Below, one piece after another: positions 48,501 through 58,800 of a stretch of DNA of 64,000 nt. The position numbers were made by a program, and so were the translations under genes. How positions within the stretch are numbered: position 1 is the first letter of the stretch; each line of letters begins with the position of its first letter. The DNA lies in contig NC_058508.1 in the NCBI RefSeq assembly GCF_020382885.2, forward strand, positions 6,812,055 through 6,876,054, written 5' to 3'. This stretch comes from Scatophagus argus. Taxonomy: Eukaryota; Chordata; Actinopteri; Scatophagidae. Below the pieces are notes generated by a model. It saw nothing but the letters and a program-made list of their open reading frames with translations, made no database searches and was not told the origin of the DNA.

Positions 48501-50461
48501 AAATAACATAATTTTTTTTTGCATGTAGGTGAAAATACACAATGATTTTAGATCACAGAGAAGAAAGCAAGCACATAAAAATCCTACATCTCTCTGTCTG
48601 GCTCGATCTCCTCACGTAGAGCTGAATAGCGTCTGTCCCCTCTGTCCTCCCTGTCACACACACACGTTCAGTCTGCTGTTCGATTAGGGTTACACCTCTG
48701 TAACTTGACCAGGCTCATGGCTTTTCTTCATTAATATTTCATCACCTTTTTCCTTGCCATAAACCCTTCTCCTGTCTCAAAAATAATCTAAAACTGTCTG
48801 TAAATGTCAGTAACTTGCATTGCTCCCTACAACGTCATAGAAACTAAAGGCAAAGTATTACCAAGCATAGTGGTCGAATTCATCATAAACTATGTAGTGC
48901 AATAAATCACTGTCACTGCAAAATTGTTTTTATGTCAAGGAAGCAAAAGGAATAGAGAAAGGCAGGGTTGCCACATAGGCTCATTCCAATCCTTTCTGCA
49001 GGTTACCCCTATGTCTATTATTATAAATGACTCCCAAAATGGCAGTAAGTGAACCAGCTTTGTTAATTTATAATATAAGGCACCTACCTCTCGCTCTCAG
49101 TCTCTGACCTTTTCATAATTTACTCCAAAGCAGCACTCAAACATGATCTCATGAGCTGTTTGCATGATGACTGTGGTAACCTAGAAGGTGCTTTATGATT
49201 TCCACATGCACCCACAGAAATACTGACTTTACTGACTTTATCTTACTGACAAGTTCTTTTGTCTAAGACCTACTTAAATAAAGCTGAGTCAGGCAATACA
49301 GCAGTGCTTCATCATGCGTCCACTGACTTAACCTGTGACCTATAATGTGTTCATCTTCTTGCCTAACTTCAGGTCCGGCTAATACCATCACTCAGCACAT
49401 ATTGTATCACTGGTGGTATCTTCACCCTGATACCTAGCTGCTCTGTTCATCTCCCTCCCTCTTCCTCTCTGGCCCTCTCTTCTTTCTTACCTTGCTGCTG
49501 GTGTCTCTTTCCTCTGCCTGGGATAGGATCGGTGTCAAAAACTCCCCTTTGCCTGATCCGATCCCAGTGTCAGTCCCATTTTTAGCAGCAGCTCCTGTCT
49601 CAGCTGTGGATTTCTGGTGTGGTGCTGCCTCTGTGCCGACGTGCAGGTGCCTCTGGCGCAGGCAGTCATGGCAGCGGGAGGGGTCAAAGACGTTGGGCTG
49701 GAACTTTGGGCAGATGGGCTCATCGCTGGAGACGGGCATTGCGAGTATGGATGGCGAACCTGGACGATCATTGCATCCCTCAGAGAAAACTGGGAAATAA
49801 TAGGGTGTGAAGGAGCAGAATAGAAATGAAAAACAAAGCAGCAACAACACAATTAACTTTGTTTTCAATCATTAGAAATGTGTGGCACTCAAAATCAAGC
49901 AATGCTAAGCAATGCATCTTCCATCTTTGTAGTGTGAGGTGAAATAAACACAACATTAAAGTTTTCTTGAGAACTGAAATACTCTAAGCTGTTGATTCTA
50001 GCTGTGACACTGCATTTCTGGAGACAGGTGTAACCACAGCGCAGCGACTTAGAATGAATGTGCAAGAGGATCTTTTATTTCATGGTTCATGCAAGATCTG
50101 AAGAGGAACTGTTAAGGCAGGTGATAACTAAACACACTAGAAGACAGTGAAACATAATCCAGTCAGAGAGCTGTTAAAGCTCCCCACAGAGGAGCTTTAC
50201 TACAAACCACATGCTCTGTAATCTAACAGCTTTTACGAAAACCACAGCTTCGATTAATGAATGAACCTATTAGGACAGTAAAAAGTGGGATAATTTAAAT
50301 AGCAGAAAATATTTTGCGATGGTTTTGATATAAAAACAATGAAGGAATTAATGAGCATTACCTGACAAAGAAGCTCCGGCTATCAGCTCCACTTTCAATG
50401 AGGAGTGTGAGGATAAACTGCCCACCAGACCCCCATCAGACACATGCCTCTTCTTCCCCAT
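33544..50461 (-). CDS. triobp: TRIO and F-actin-binding protein, long isoform plus short Tara isoform
   Basis: TRIOBP bundles F-actin (hair-cell stereocilia rootlets in the long forms; stress fibres and cell adhesion for Tara). Long-form exons: 50362-50461, 49491-49789, 48208-48353, 47647-47831, 45044-47150, 44688-44805, 44233-44304, then shared exons 40445-40501, 40003-40071, 39777-39866, 39403-39512, 37859-38294, 36776-37031, 36369-36480, 35175-35334, 34841-34942, 33987-34073 and 33544-33705: 1555 residues. The N terminus has [19 protein letters not shown], typical of TRIOBP/MPRIP. A 2.1-kb exon encodes Ser/Arg-rich repeats. A PH domain (about 1010-1115) reads [59 protein letters not shown]. 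Then come [23 protein letters not shown] and coiled coils ending [15 protein letters not shown]. The short form starts at ATG 42976 in a two-codon exon (42971-42976) and splices to 40501: 548 residues. All phases agree. Placing both forms in one gene rests on phase and homology, not transcripts. Confidence 0.92.
42878..42899. repeat. (GT)n microsatellite
   Basis: About eleven GT units in triobp, just downstream (in the gene's direction) of the Tara first exon. Confidence 0.9.
42977..43340 (-). promoter_or_regulatory. Probable internal promoter and 5' UTR for the short (Tara) isoform
   Basis: The ATG at 42976 opens the two-codon exon that begins [12 protein letters not shown] once spliced, the known start of human TRIOBP-1/Tara. 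Its transcription must start in this region, more than 1 kb downstream of the last long-form-specific exon (44233). No TATA box was identified, so the limits are approximate. Confidence 0.5.
45560..46470 (-). repeat. Tandem protein repeats of about 34 residues inside the large triobp exon
   Basis: About nine imperfect units share the pattern LRKTE...S-L...S-R-SSPSRR-Y--P-Q. Examples are [16 protein letters not shown] with [30 protein letters not shown] with [14 protein letters not shown], and [11 protein letters not shown]. They are Ser-, Arg- and Gly-rich and probably disordered. In mammals this part of TRIOBP holds actin-binding R1/R2 repeats; whether these units are related or an independent expansion is open. 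Confidence 0.75.
47511..47589 (+). mobile_element. Short (CCAT)n-headed teleost retroelement copy with 13-bp target duplication
   Basis: CCATCCATCCATTTTCTATA, then CCGCTTATCC, GATCGCGGGGAAGCTGGAGC and CTATCCCAGCTGACTACGGG. It is flanked by exact direct repeats TGATACATCCTAT at 47498-47510 and 47590-47602. Flanking direct repeats of this length are the mark of insertion by target-primed reverse transcription. It lies in a triobp intron. Confidence 0.75.
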
Positions 50462-51321
50462 GCTCTCTGTCCTCCCGCTCTCAGATCAATCCGATTGGCT
50501 GTTCTGACAATGGGTGAAACTGAAGCATCCATGACAGCCATGGTGGCTCTCAGCTAACACAACAAGAGACCCTGAAGCGCGCACAGACCCAGAGCCAACA
50601 TGGAGCCAGTGGCCTGCCTGTTCCTCTACTGAGCGGTTGTATTAAATATCATGGGCTTTAGAAAGCGAAATGAAACGCTCATGCAAGTGACAGCTGGCAC
50701 ACGCTGGCTCAGGTTAACGTAAATAAATAAACAGTGGTGGGGAGGGGTTGACGTTAACATACATTAAAAACCACTGGTAGTGCAGTAGAAGGTTCTCAAA
50801 TAGGAGACAAAGCGGCTGGTTCTCCTTCAGATCACACACAGGTAGCACCGAGCCACAAGCAAACAGAGCTAAGGGTTGATTTCCTGACGTTCTAGAGAGG
50901 ATGTTGACAACAGCGTCAGGTTTCCTATTAAACAATGGCAAGAGAAAGAGATTCCACACAGAACACAATGACAGTTCATGAGAAATGGACGCATCACCAG
51001 ATCACTTATCTGCAAGATCAATCTTTTATTGAATTAAAAATTATACAGTATAGCTTGCATATCTTTAAGAAGTAACACTACAAAAACAGTTTTGTTTTGA
51101 AAGATGTACAATTTTGAACACAAGGCAGGAAACCATGACATCTGTCCAACACGGTCCAGCACTGAGTGTCCATATCAGCACAAGTTCACTGGACAAACTT
51201 CTCCTGCAGACACAAAGGAGCACAAATACTCCAGAGTCCAATTTGTTTGCCTGCAGGACACTGACAGAAGAAGTCAAGTGTCTCCACAGCTCCAATCCAA
51301 CATATTGCTCTACCCACACAC
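50462..51321. other. Gap between nol12 and triobp (nol12 3' UTR and triobp long-form promoter)
   Basis: Both neighbours are on the minus strand. The right-hand 300 bases are nol12 3' UTR; the remainder should hold the long-isoform promoter and 5' UTR. No other coding sequence is supported. Confidence 0.5.
51025..51030 (-). terminator. Candidate polyadenylation signal of nol12
   Basis: AATAAA on the minus strand, about 290 bases after the nol12 stop codon and about 560 bases before the triobp start codon. Confidence 0.6.
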
Positions 51322-52951
51322 TCAGTCCTGAAAATGCTCCCTTTTCCCAGTGTTTCTACGTCTCTGCCACTTGCTGGTCTTCCCACGTCTGTTTTTACTG
51401 TCTGCGGCAAAGCCTCTCTTGTCTGTCGGACGGCCTCGTCCTCGTCTGCCTTCCTGCTTCCCTTTCCTCTTCCGTTTGCTGGTGTAAGTGTTGAGCGACG
51501 CAGTTAGGGAGCGGATCCTGTAGCAGCAGGGGAGAGAAAAAAATAAATAAATGCAGCTGGACTGAGAGGAGCTGGATGATGCTCAGGCAGATGAGTTGAG
51601 GGTGCACCATATGTGACAGAGAAAAACTGTCTCCTATTAATGTGCTTATATGAAAACCTGTGTGATGAACAGCTTACTTTTTGTTGATGATCGGATTGTT
51701 GGCTTTTCTTGGCATTGTACTTGTTTTCTCCTCTTCTTCTGCCTCTTTTTCTTCATCCTCTCCACTAACCTTGAAAGCAAAGATTCTCACTGTCAATAGA
51801 GTTTATTTCCATCAGTATCATATACTGATAATAATCAGTAATTCAAGTATCAGATACTTTCACAGAGACCATACAGAGATTCCAGCAGTTAAACCAACAT
51901 GATTTAGTCTGATCAAGATGAAGAAAATTATGAACGGAGGACTAATTGTTTACCTGATCAGCTGCAGGTCCAAGCAGGTGAGCACCAGTGAGGTCAAGAT
52001 CACTGATGGTTGTCACTGTGACAGTGTGGTTGGGGTGATCGTACTGCACAGATTGTCTTGTGCTGGTTATAGCTTGTTCCAGGTCATCTTCAGCAGCGTC
52101 TGAAAGATGAGATCAAATGAGGAAAAAAAAAAAGGAAAAGACAGATTCTCAAGTAATTCAAGTCAGTAATATGATCAGTGACAAACTTTTGCATCTAACT
52201 CACCAAGAGCTTCTTTCCTCTCTTTCAGCATCTTTACGTACTCCTTATGCCTCTGAAAGCAGATTCCCAACCATAAGACACAAACTTGTGTCAAATAAAC
52301 AGATTTTAACTCTTTCTAACTACTACTACTCACTTCTTCTCTGACTCTGATCTGTTCTTCTTTGATTTTCTTTCGAATTTCTGCCACAGCTTCTTTCCTC
52401 CTTTCCACTTTTCGCTTATGGAAGCCAGTCAAATATTCCCTGACAGGGCAGAAGAAAAGATTTCAGAAACTTGACTGTGTGAACGTCTTGCTCTGTGAAG
52501 GGTTTCGAGATTTATGGAATAGAAGCCGACAAAAATGAAATCAAGTCAAGAAATGTACAGTGTTTGATAAAAAAAAGATTAACGCTGCGTTGATGTTGAT
52601 ATTTTACATGTGAGATTAAGCATTGTGAAGTTTATATAATCACATACTGTAATGTCTGGTTTGCATACATTATGGCATAAAACAACGTACACACAGCGGA
52701 GTGTGGACGACTACTTATTGTACAGTATAAGCAGTTGGTAGAAAGCTAATCCTTGCCTGATATTGATATAGTCCTGTATCGGCTAACTGTAAAATGCTAG
52801 CTAACATCTGCAATATCTTCAAAATCTGCGGGTAAACTTACTGTCTGTCTTTGTCGTCAAACATTACGATGCATTTGTTTTCCCTTTTTTTCGATCCTGG
52901 CTTGAATTTAGCCTTTTTGGACGCATCGTTGTGGTTTTTTTTATTTTTCAT
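51322..52951 (-). CDS. nol12: Nucleolar protein 12 (RRP17 homolog)
   Basis: NOL12 is a nucleolar RNA-binding protein, homologous to yeast Rrp17, needed for rRNA spacer processing. Six coding exons: 52842-52951, 52334-52439, 52204-52252, 51954-52099, 51678-51769 and 51322-51517; 232 residues (human 213). The N-terminal basic stretch [16 protein letters not shown] leads to [20 protein letters not shown]. The RRP17 domain continues with a charged helix ([20 protein letters not shown]). Then come [20 protein letters not shown], nearly identical to human, an acidic stretch, [10 protein letters not shown], and a very basic tail ([33 protein letters not shown]). It lies tandem upstream of triobp, as NOL12 and TRIOBP do on human 22q13.1. 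ACTTCCGG and CCGGAAG (ETS-type) flank the start. Confidence 0.96.
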
Positions 52952-53161
52952 CTTTACACGTGAGTTTATCAAACAATACTTCCGGCTTCTCTTATTGGTA
53001 CGTCATCTGAATGTGTCCGACTAGAAACACGTAGATAAAACCCGGAAGAGTTCTGTACATCCTTTGCATTTGGGACATAATGTTTCTGTTGGTTCAGACA
53101 AAAATACTCCTTGTTTGTTAATAATCATATCACTGCCTGCATTTTATTTGATATGTTCTAG

Positions 53162-53304
53162 TCTGGGACTTGCACTATCCTGATCCCTCTGACACCTTTG
53201 TGGTGATCAGCTATTTTCCACTCCCTCCAGAGGCAGGAACTCATTATGTACGGAGGAATGTCACCTCTCTTTGTGAACTGCTGAGAGAGGTGCATTTAGA
53301 CTGA
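53162..53304 (+). other. Orphan exon-like open frame, gene unknown
   Basis: After a good acceptor (pyrimidine-rich, TTCTAG at 53156-53161) an open frame begins TC TGG GAC and runs 47 codons to TGA 53302-53304. It contains DLHYPDPSDTFVVISYFPLP and NVTSLCELLREVHLD. The residue mix looks like real protein, unlike the surrounding DNA. I recognise no family and no upstream exon in the 200 bases between it and nol12. It could be the last exon of an unseen plus-strand gene, a relic, or chance. Confidence 0.3.
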
Positions 53305-55816
53305 GATGTCAAGTGCCCATCACTTGGTTGGAAAGCGTGTGTAACAGGAAACCAATTATATTGACACAGCCAAGATTATTAGATTTTATATTGACATTCA
53401 GACTCTGTCCACAACCACGTTGTGAAACATGAAATGTGGTGTTCTATCTTTTCTTCTGTTTCAGTGCTTGTGTTTATACCTCCCATATTCCACAACCACA
53501 ACTAGTATGATACTGTTGCCACTGAAAGATCACACACACCAGCCACTGTCGTTGTTTTATTATAAAAACAAACATCAAAATGAACAAACAATTCAGACAA
53601 TAAAACACATCAAGGGGAATAGACAAAAAAAACAACAAAAAAACCTGTAACATAATTCTAATGACAGCAAAAGCTTCCAGCCTGCCAGTGACCGGTTGAA
53701 CATTGTTTTCATCTTTTATTTAAAATCTAAACTGATAAAAGTATTTTCAGGGCTCTCTAAGTTGCTAACTTATGCCTTACTTTGACCTGGAAGACAGAGC
53801 TCTGGACAATTCCAATAGCATACCTGCGTGTTTGCTTCTATTTTTAAAATGCCAGAGAAACAAAGTGTGCACCAGAATGAACCAGAACAAGTGATTCTAA
53901 AATATCAGGCTAATTATTTGAAACACAAGCTTTAAAACACATCCACTAGAGATTCTCTCGTCGACAATCTCTGACTCAAAGCTGCTTTTATCGAAATAAA
54001 ACAATGACAATGACATAACGGCAAAACTGCTCCCTTACCCCCAAAAATAAGCATTATATTAATATTACATTACATAACCATTAAATAAGATAATCAGAGC
54101 ACAGAAACAGGAATGACAGAAGTGCTGTATTATGAATAAGTCAGCAATTACAAATAAAAAGGAAACTGAACAAGGATTTCACAAAAATACAGCTCATCCA
54201 TCATTCCAAATATGATGAAACATAATATTTTTTTCTTACATAATATCAAGGCCATTTTGCTCATTTTGCCTTACATCATAAGAGAACATCACTTCAAAGA
54301 AATAACCAGACTCACTTTTAACCCTATGTCGAGACATTTTCATTAAGATATACCTTAAAATGATAGACCACCCAAAATCTTTTCAGTATCTGAATTCAAA
54401 CTGAGCACAGCAGATGTGCTAGCTGTTCTCCATCGGGGAATTTTTCTCAACGCCACAGCAGGTGAGTGTGTGAGTGAGTTTTGGTGGTTTATCAGTTTGA
54501 AGCTGGCAGCTGACCTGACTCTCATGGCCAGAGATTCAGACCATCAGATCCAGCTTCTGACATGTAACCATTCAGAGCTAACAATATGTCACGGTGCTTT
54601 CTTTGACGCGTGTCTCCTCTCAAGCGGCAGATAAGCACTTATTTAATCTACTTCTGTTTATCTGCCTATGTACAACCTATATACAACCAGACTGTGACCT
54701 GGTATGCGATTACTTTAATATGTCTATGCATCTGTGTGTGTGTGTATGTAGGTAGGCATTTTCCAACTGACTGGATTGAGACTGGTTGCTTCCCTCTATT
54801 ATTTAGACATTCTGCAAATCCAACCATTTTCCCTGTTTCTTGTGAGCGTGTCAGAAGTAGCTGTCTGTCACAAGTCAAATTACTCCATAAGTCCTGTACA
54901 GCTGCATGCTGAAGTCAAAATAAAGCAGCCCACCAATGGCCCACCAGAACGACGCTGTGCCGGATTGAAGCATCATTTTTCAAATGGTCATTTATTTCAA
55001 ATTCAGATTAACTGACACGGTGCTTAAGGGTCCTATTTTGCTCCACTGTACAACGCTGGCATTGTACAGTATATGAGGTAGGTAAGAAGAGCCACTACGC
55101 AGCACTGTATTGTTAAAAGCAAGCTACGGCCATGCTTAACAGACAGTGGCTGTCTGCTATTGAATATTCGGAAGCACCTAATTGAGGCTTGCGATTTCAA
55201 TGAGACATCACTCAGTTATTGTAGCACTCACAATGCCGTGTGCCAAAAATGATTGTGCAGCTTGGTATCCTACAGTTAATCAATGCACTACTGCATCGCA
55301 TTGATTCAAACAGCTATTAGATAATGGTCCCTTTTCCCTTTGGGGCCTGTTAAACCTGACTTTCCTTATTGTGTAGCTTTGTTTAAAATGAGGCAGTTAG
55401 CCAACAGGGTACCATTAATGTCCAAAAGGTGGCACTATTGTGTTGCAACAATACAGACTAAACCTCGAAGGCGCAAATGTGAGCCTTCAAGTCTTGCAGG
55501 TGCTGTGTATAGATGAGAGTTAGAGAGATAGGAGAGTTAGCTGTGTCAGTTAAAATCAGCTCTGTGTGTGTGTGTGTGTGTGTCAACAGTGTGGCAGTTT
55601 GAAGAAGAGTCTTTATATCCATAATCCTCGGTCTGTACAAGGGCGTGAATGAGTGACAATAACAGAATTACATGTGGGTGGATGAGTAGCATGGTTTACA
55701 TTTTGTTTGTATGAGAACAGATTACAGTTGATTGTTTCCTTGCACTGTGAGTAGCCCCACTCTGTGTGTGTTTGTTCAAGCAGTGGGTGCGTGTGTGTGC
55801 GTGCGTGAGTGCGCAC
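53305..55816. other. Gene-free stretch, probably the long srebf2 3' UTR
   Basis: About 2.5 kb of AT-rich sequence downstream of the srebf2 stop codon. A minus-strand AATAAA at 53556-53561 could end the transcript. A (GT)n run lies at about 55562-55582. No supported coding frame. Confidence 0.5.
53556..53561 (-). terminator. Candidate polyadenylation signal of srebf2
   Basis: AATAAA on the minus strand, about 2.3 kb after the stop codon; the srebf2 3' UTR would then be long, as it is in other vertebrates. Confidence 0.4.
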
Positions 55817-58800
55817 TCAGGAGGCAGCGATGGTGGTGCCCCCGCTGAGGCGCAGGAGGATCTGTTGACAATCCTGCAGAGATCGACGGTCTCCCACCCG
55901 CTCCAGCGTGCGCTTGGCCTCAGCCAGCAGGCGGGCGCGGTGCCCGGGCGGGGTTAGCAGAGGCATGGGCAGGTGGCGGCAGGCCAGCAGGATGGCGTGA
56001 GCTCTCTCCCTCTCGCCCAGGACACACTCACCTTCTGACAGCAGCAAGGGGAGGAGGAAAAGAAGAAAAAAAATGTGGTTCATTATCTACTAGTTTGTGT
56101 GTGTGTATCTTTGTGTGCCTAAGTGTGTAGTTTAAGTTAAGAATGACCACAGGGGAATGGGTCCTGAGCCAGCAGTGAACTTCCACTCTGAGTTTGTTTA
56201 AAAATGAGATTCATCTCCCTCACCGGCTGTGTAGGCACTGTGTGCCCTGCGTCGGAGGTTGTGCTCCAGCAGCTGGTGTGTCCTTGTGGGACTGGCACCA
56301 GCCATCAGTCTCACTGTGGTCTCATGAAGAAACACCTGCAGGAGGAAAGAAAAACACCATCAGAGTCATAATTATCATCATCAAGTATTTCCAGGTGTTT
56401 CAGTGATGATGGAGCAGAAAAACACTGATTCCCTCACATCTTTACATCTTTCCACACGATACAGCACAGTACACACACACACACACACACACATACAGGA
56501 GATAGTCAACATTTCTGTCAGTGGCCTCACAACAGAAGCTCATAAAAAATGAAGCCGTTCATGTGGTTCTCAGTCATGCACAAGTCAAAATATAACAAAT
56601 GATCACTGACTGCTGTGAAAGCAGTAGTTGTTAAAGACCCCCTGGCTACAGTAATGACTGCGCCAGTAAATCTTACAAGACAAGTGTGATTGATGATATG
56701 TTAAAACTGCAGAGAGATTCTGTGCAGCTGAGAAGAGTGGGAGAGAACTCAATTTTCAATATTTTCAATATAATATTATTATGAACAAAATTAGCATGTC
56801 CCAGGTGATTTACGAATTTTTTCTATCTAGACAAGAAAAACCATTTAGGGCTATGATGTGCCAACAACACAACCGCTTTACCACTTTTACTACATAGCTT
56901 GTTACAGCTTTACAAGTCTTGAGAGTTGGCCGCTTTTTGGTGTATCATTTCATTATAGGAATTATTTGTTTTCTTTTGCTGAAAGCTACACAATGGAAGC
57001 TAAGCTGAAGCCATCACTGCATTTGTGAGATCTGAAGAATAGAATGAGCAATAACTCAATAAAATACATGAATCAATGTATCAATCACATCAATCTTGCC
57101 AAGCTGCCATTCACAGGAAACACAATACGGTCAAGGTCAGAATGATAAGTCCCTGACATTTGTCTAGAATATCCCTGGCTCTTGTTGGAAGGCATACATA
57201 TCTGGTAACAACTGACACGACACGAAAACAAACACCTCACCCTACATTAATTTTCTTATTACGTATATAAATCGTAATGTACACAGTTCTGAACTCTCCT
57301 GGCAGTATCTGACTTGGTCTTTTCACACATGTACCTTGTGCTGCGCCTGTCTGTAGCACTGTGTGAGCTTTCTGAGCGCACTGAGGTCCCTCTGGAAGCC
57401 GGCCAACTGACATCCAGGGGCCGGGCCAGACTCTCCATTACTGCTGCCTCCCCGCTGCCATAAACTGGTCCTCAAGGTCAGCAGAAGGTCACACACCAGG
57501 AGCTCCACCCCCTTGGAAGAGAAAGAAGACAAAGATCAAAGTGCTGTTTGCAGTATTTACACTAGATGGAGTACTTAATATTTGCTGGTGATTGTATACT
57601 ACGTTGATTTATGTATTTTGAAAGCTGCATTTAACACCCAGGGTGTAACTAAAATATGCTATTACAACCACAGCGCACCAACCATCATCATCACCAGTGC
57701 ACCTCGCCCAACATGCATGTCAAAAATTAAAAAAGTAATGACAGGAAATTCAGTGATGTCTAATGTGAAGAGGTGGGTTGTGTAGCGGGTGCGTGCAGAT
57801 TGGGGAGGCCTCTGTACTGCACTGCAGACACATTGCACTTGGCTTCAGGATCATGCAATGCAACTACAATGCACCACAGCCACCTCCTGCCACCCGCACT
57901 GAGCACACACACACAGCCCAACGTGAGCCTGCCCTGACCCCAACTCAGCATGCCGTGAGTATGTGCGTGTAAGCATGATGAACCCCTGAATGCATCAGCC
58001 TTGTGAAACATACAGCGAGAGGCAGGATTTGGTATTTGTATTTGTGTGTACACGAGACAGCAGACAAGAAGGAGAAGAAACACAAACCGAGAGCAGATCA
58101 AAAGAGATAAGAGCACCAGTGTTTGGAGCGCTGTGAGGGATTCTTTGTGTGTTACCTTGTTCAGCCAGTTGCCTGACTGTGCGAGGGGCACCGAGACGCT
58201 GGAGCGCATGTAACTGCTGGCTCTGTCGCAGAGGGACAGGCAGGCTATGGCCCCTTCTCCCTTCAGAGGGGAGAGACTCATCTGTACCGCCTTGCAAAGC
58301 AGCAGCACAGACTTAGGCAGAGGGTGGCTGAAACAGAGAGGTGAGAGTTACTGTGGTTCCTCTTTTTCAGAGACGAAAGCCTAAAGGACTTATTACCATC
58401 TGTCAGTTTAATTTATGTTAGACATGTGGATGTTTACAGACACATCCTGTGTAAAGTAATGACTCCCATGTCTCCAAATTCAAAGATTATTTTAAACCTA
58501 TATGATTTTTAGAGATGTGGCAAAAGCAGCATAATAATATTTGTTTGTTTGTTGTTTTGACAAGTTTTACGCCACTTACTCAAGAGTGTGCAGAGCCCTC
58601 GGCATTCGCTCTGCTTCTGCCAACAGTGACCTCACTGCGGCGTCGTCGCCCTGCAGCCAGTGCACAGCAGCCTTCAGAACCAAAGCCCACCAACGACTCA
58701 CTGGGTCTCCCACTGGCATGGAAAAGAGAAGGACATTTTGTAGACTGTTGCAGCTGTGAAAAGCCTTTTCTTGTCAAATAAGAAAAGATGTGATGGTTAA

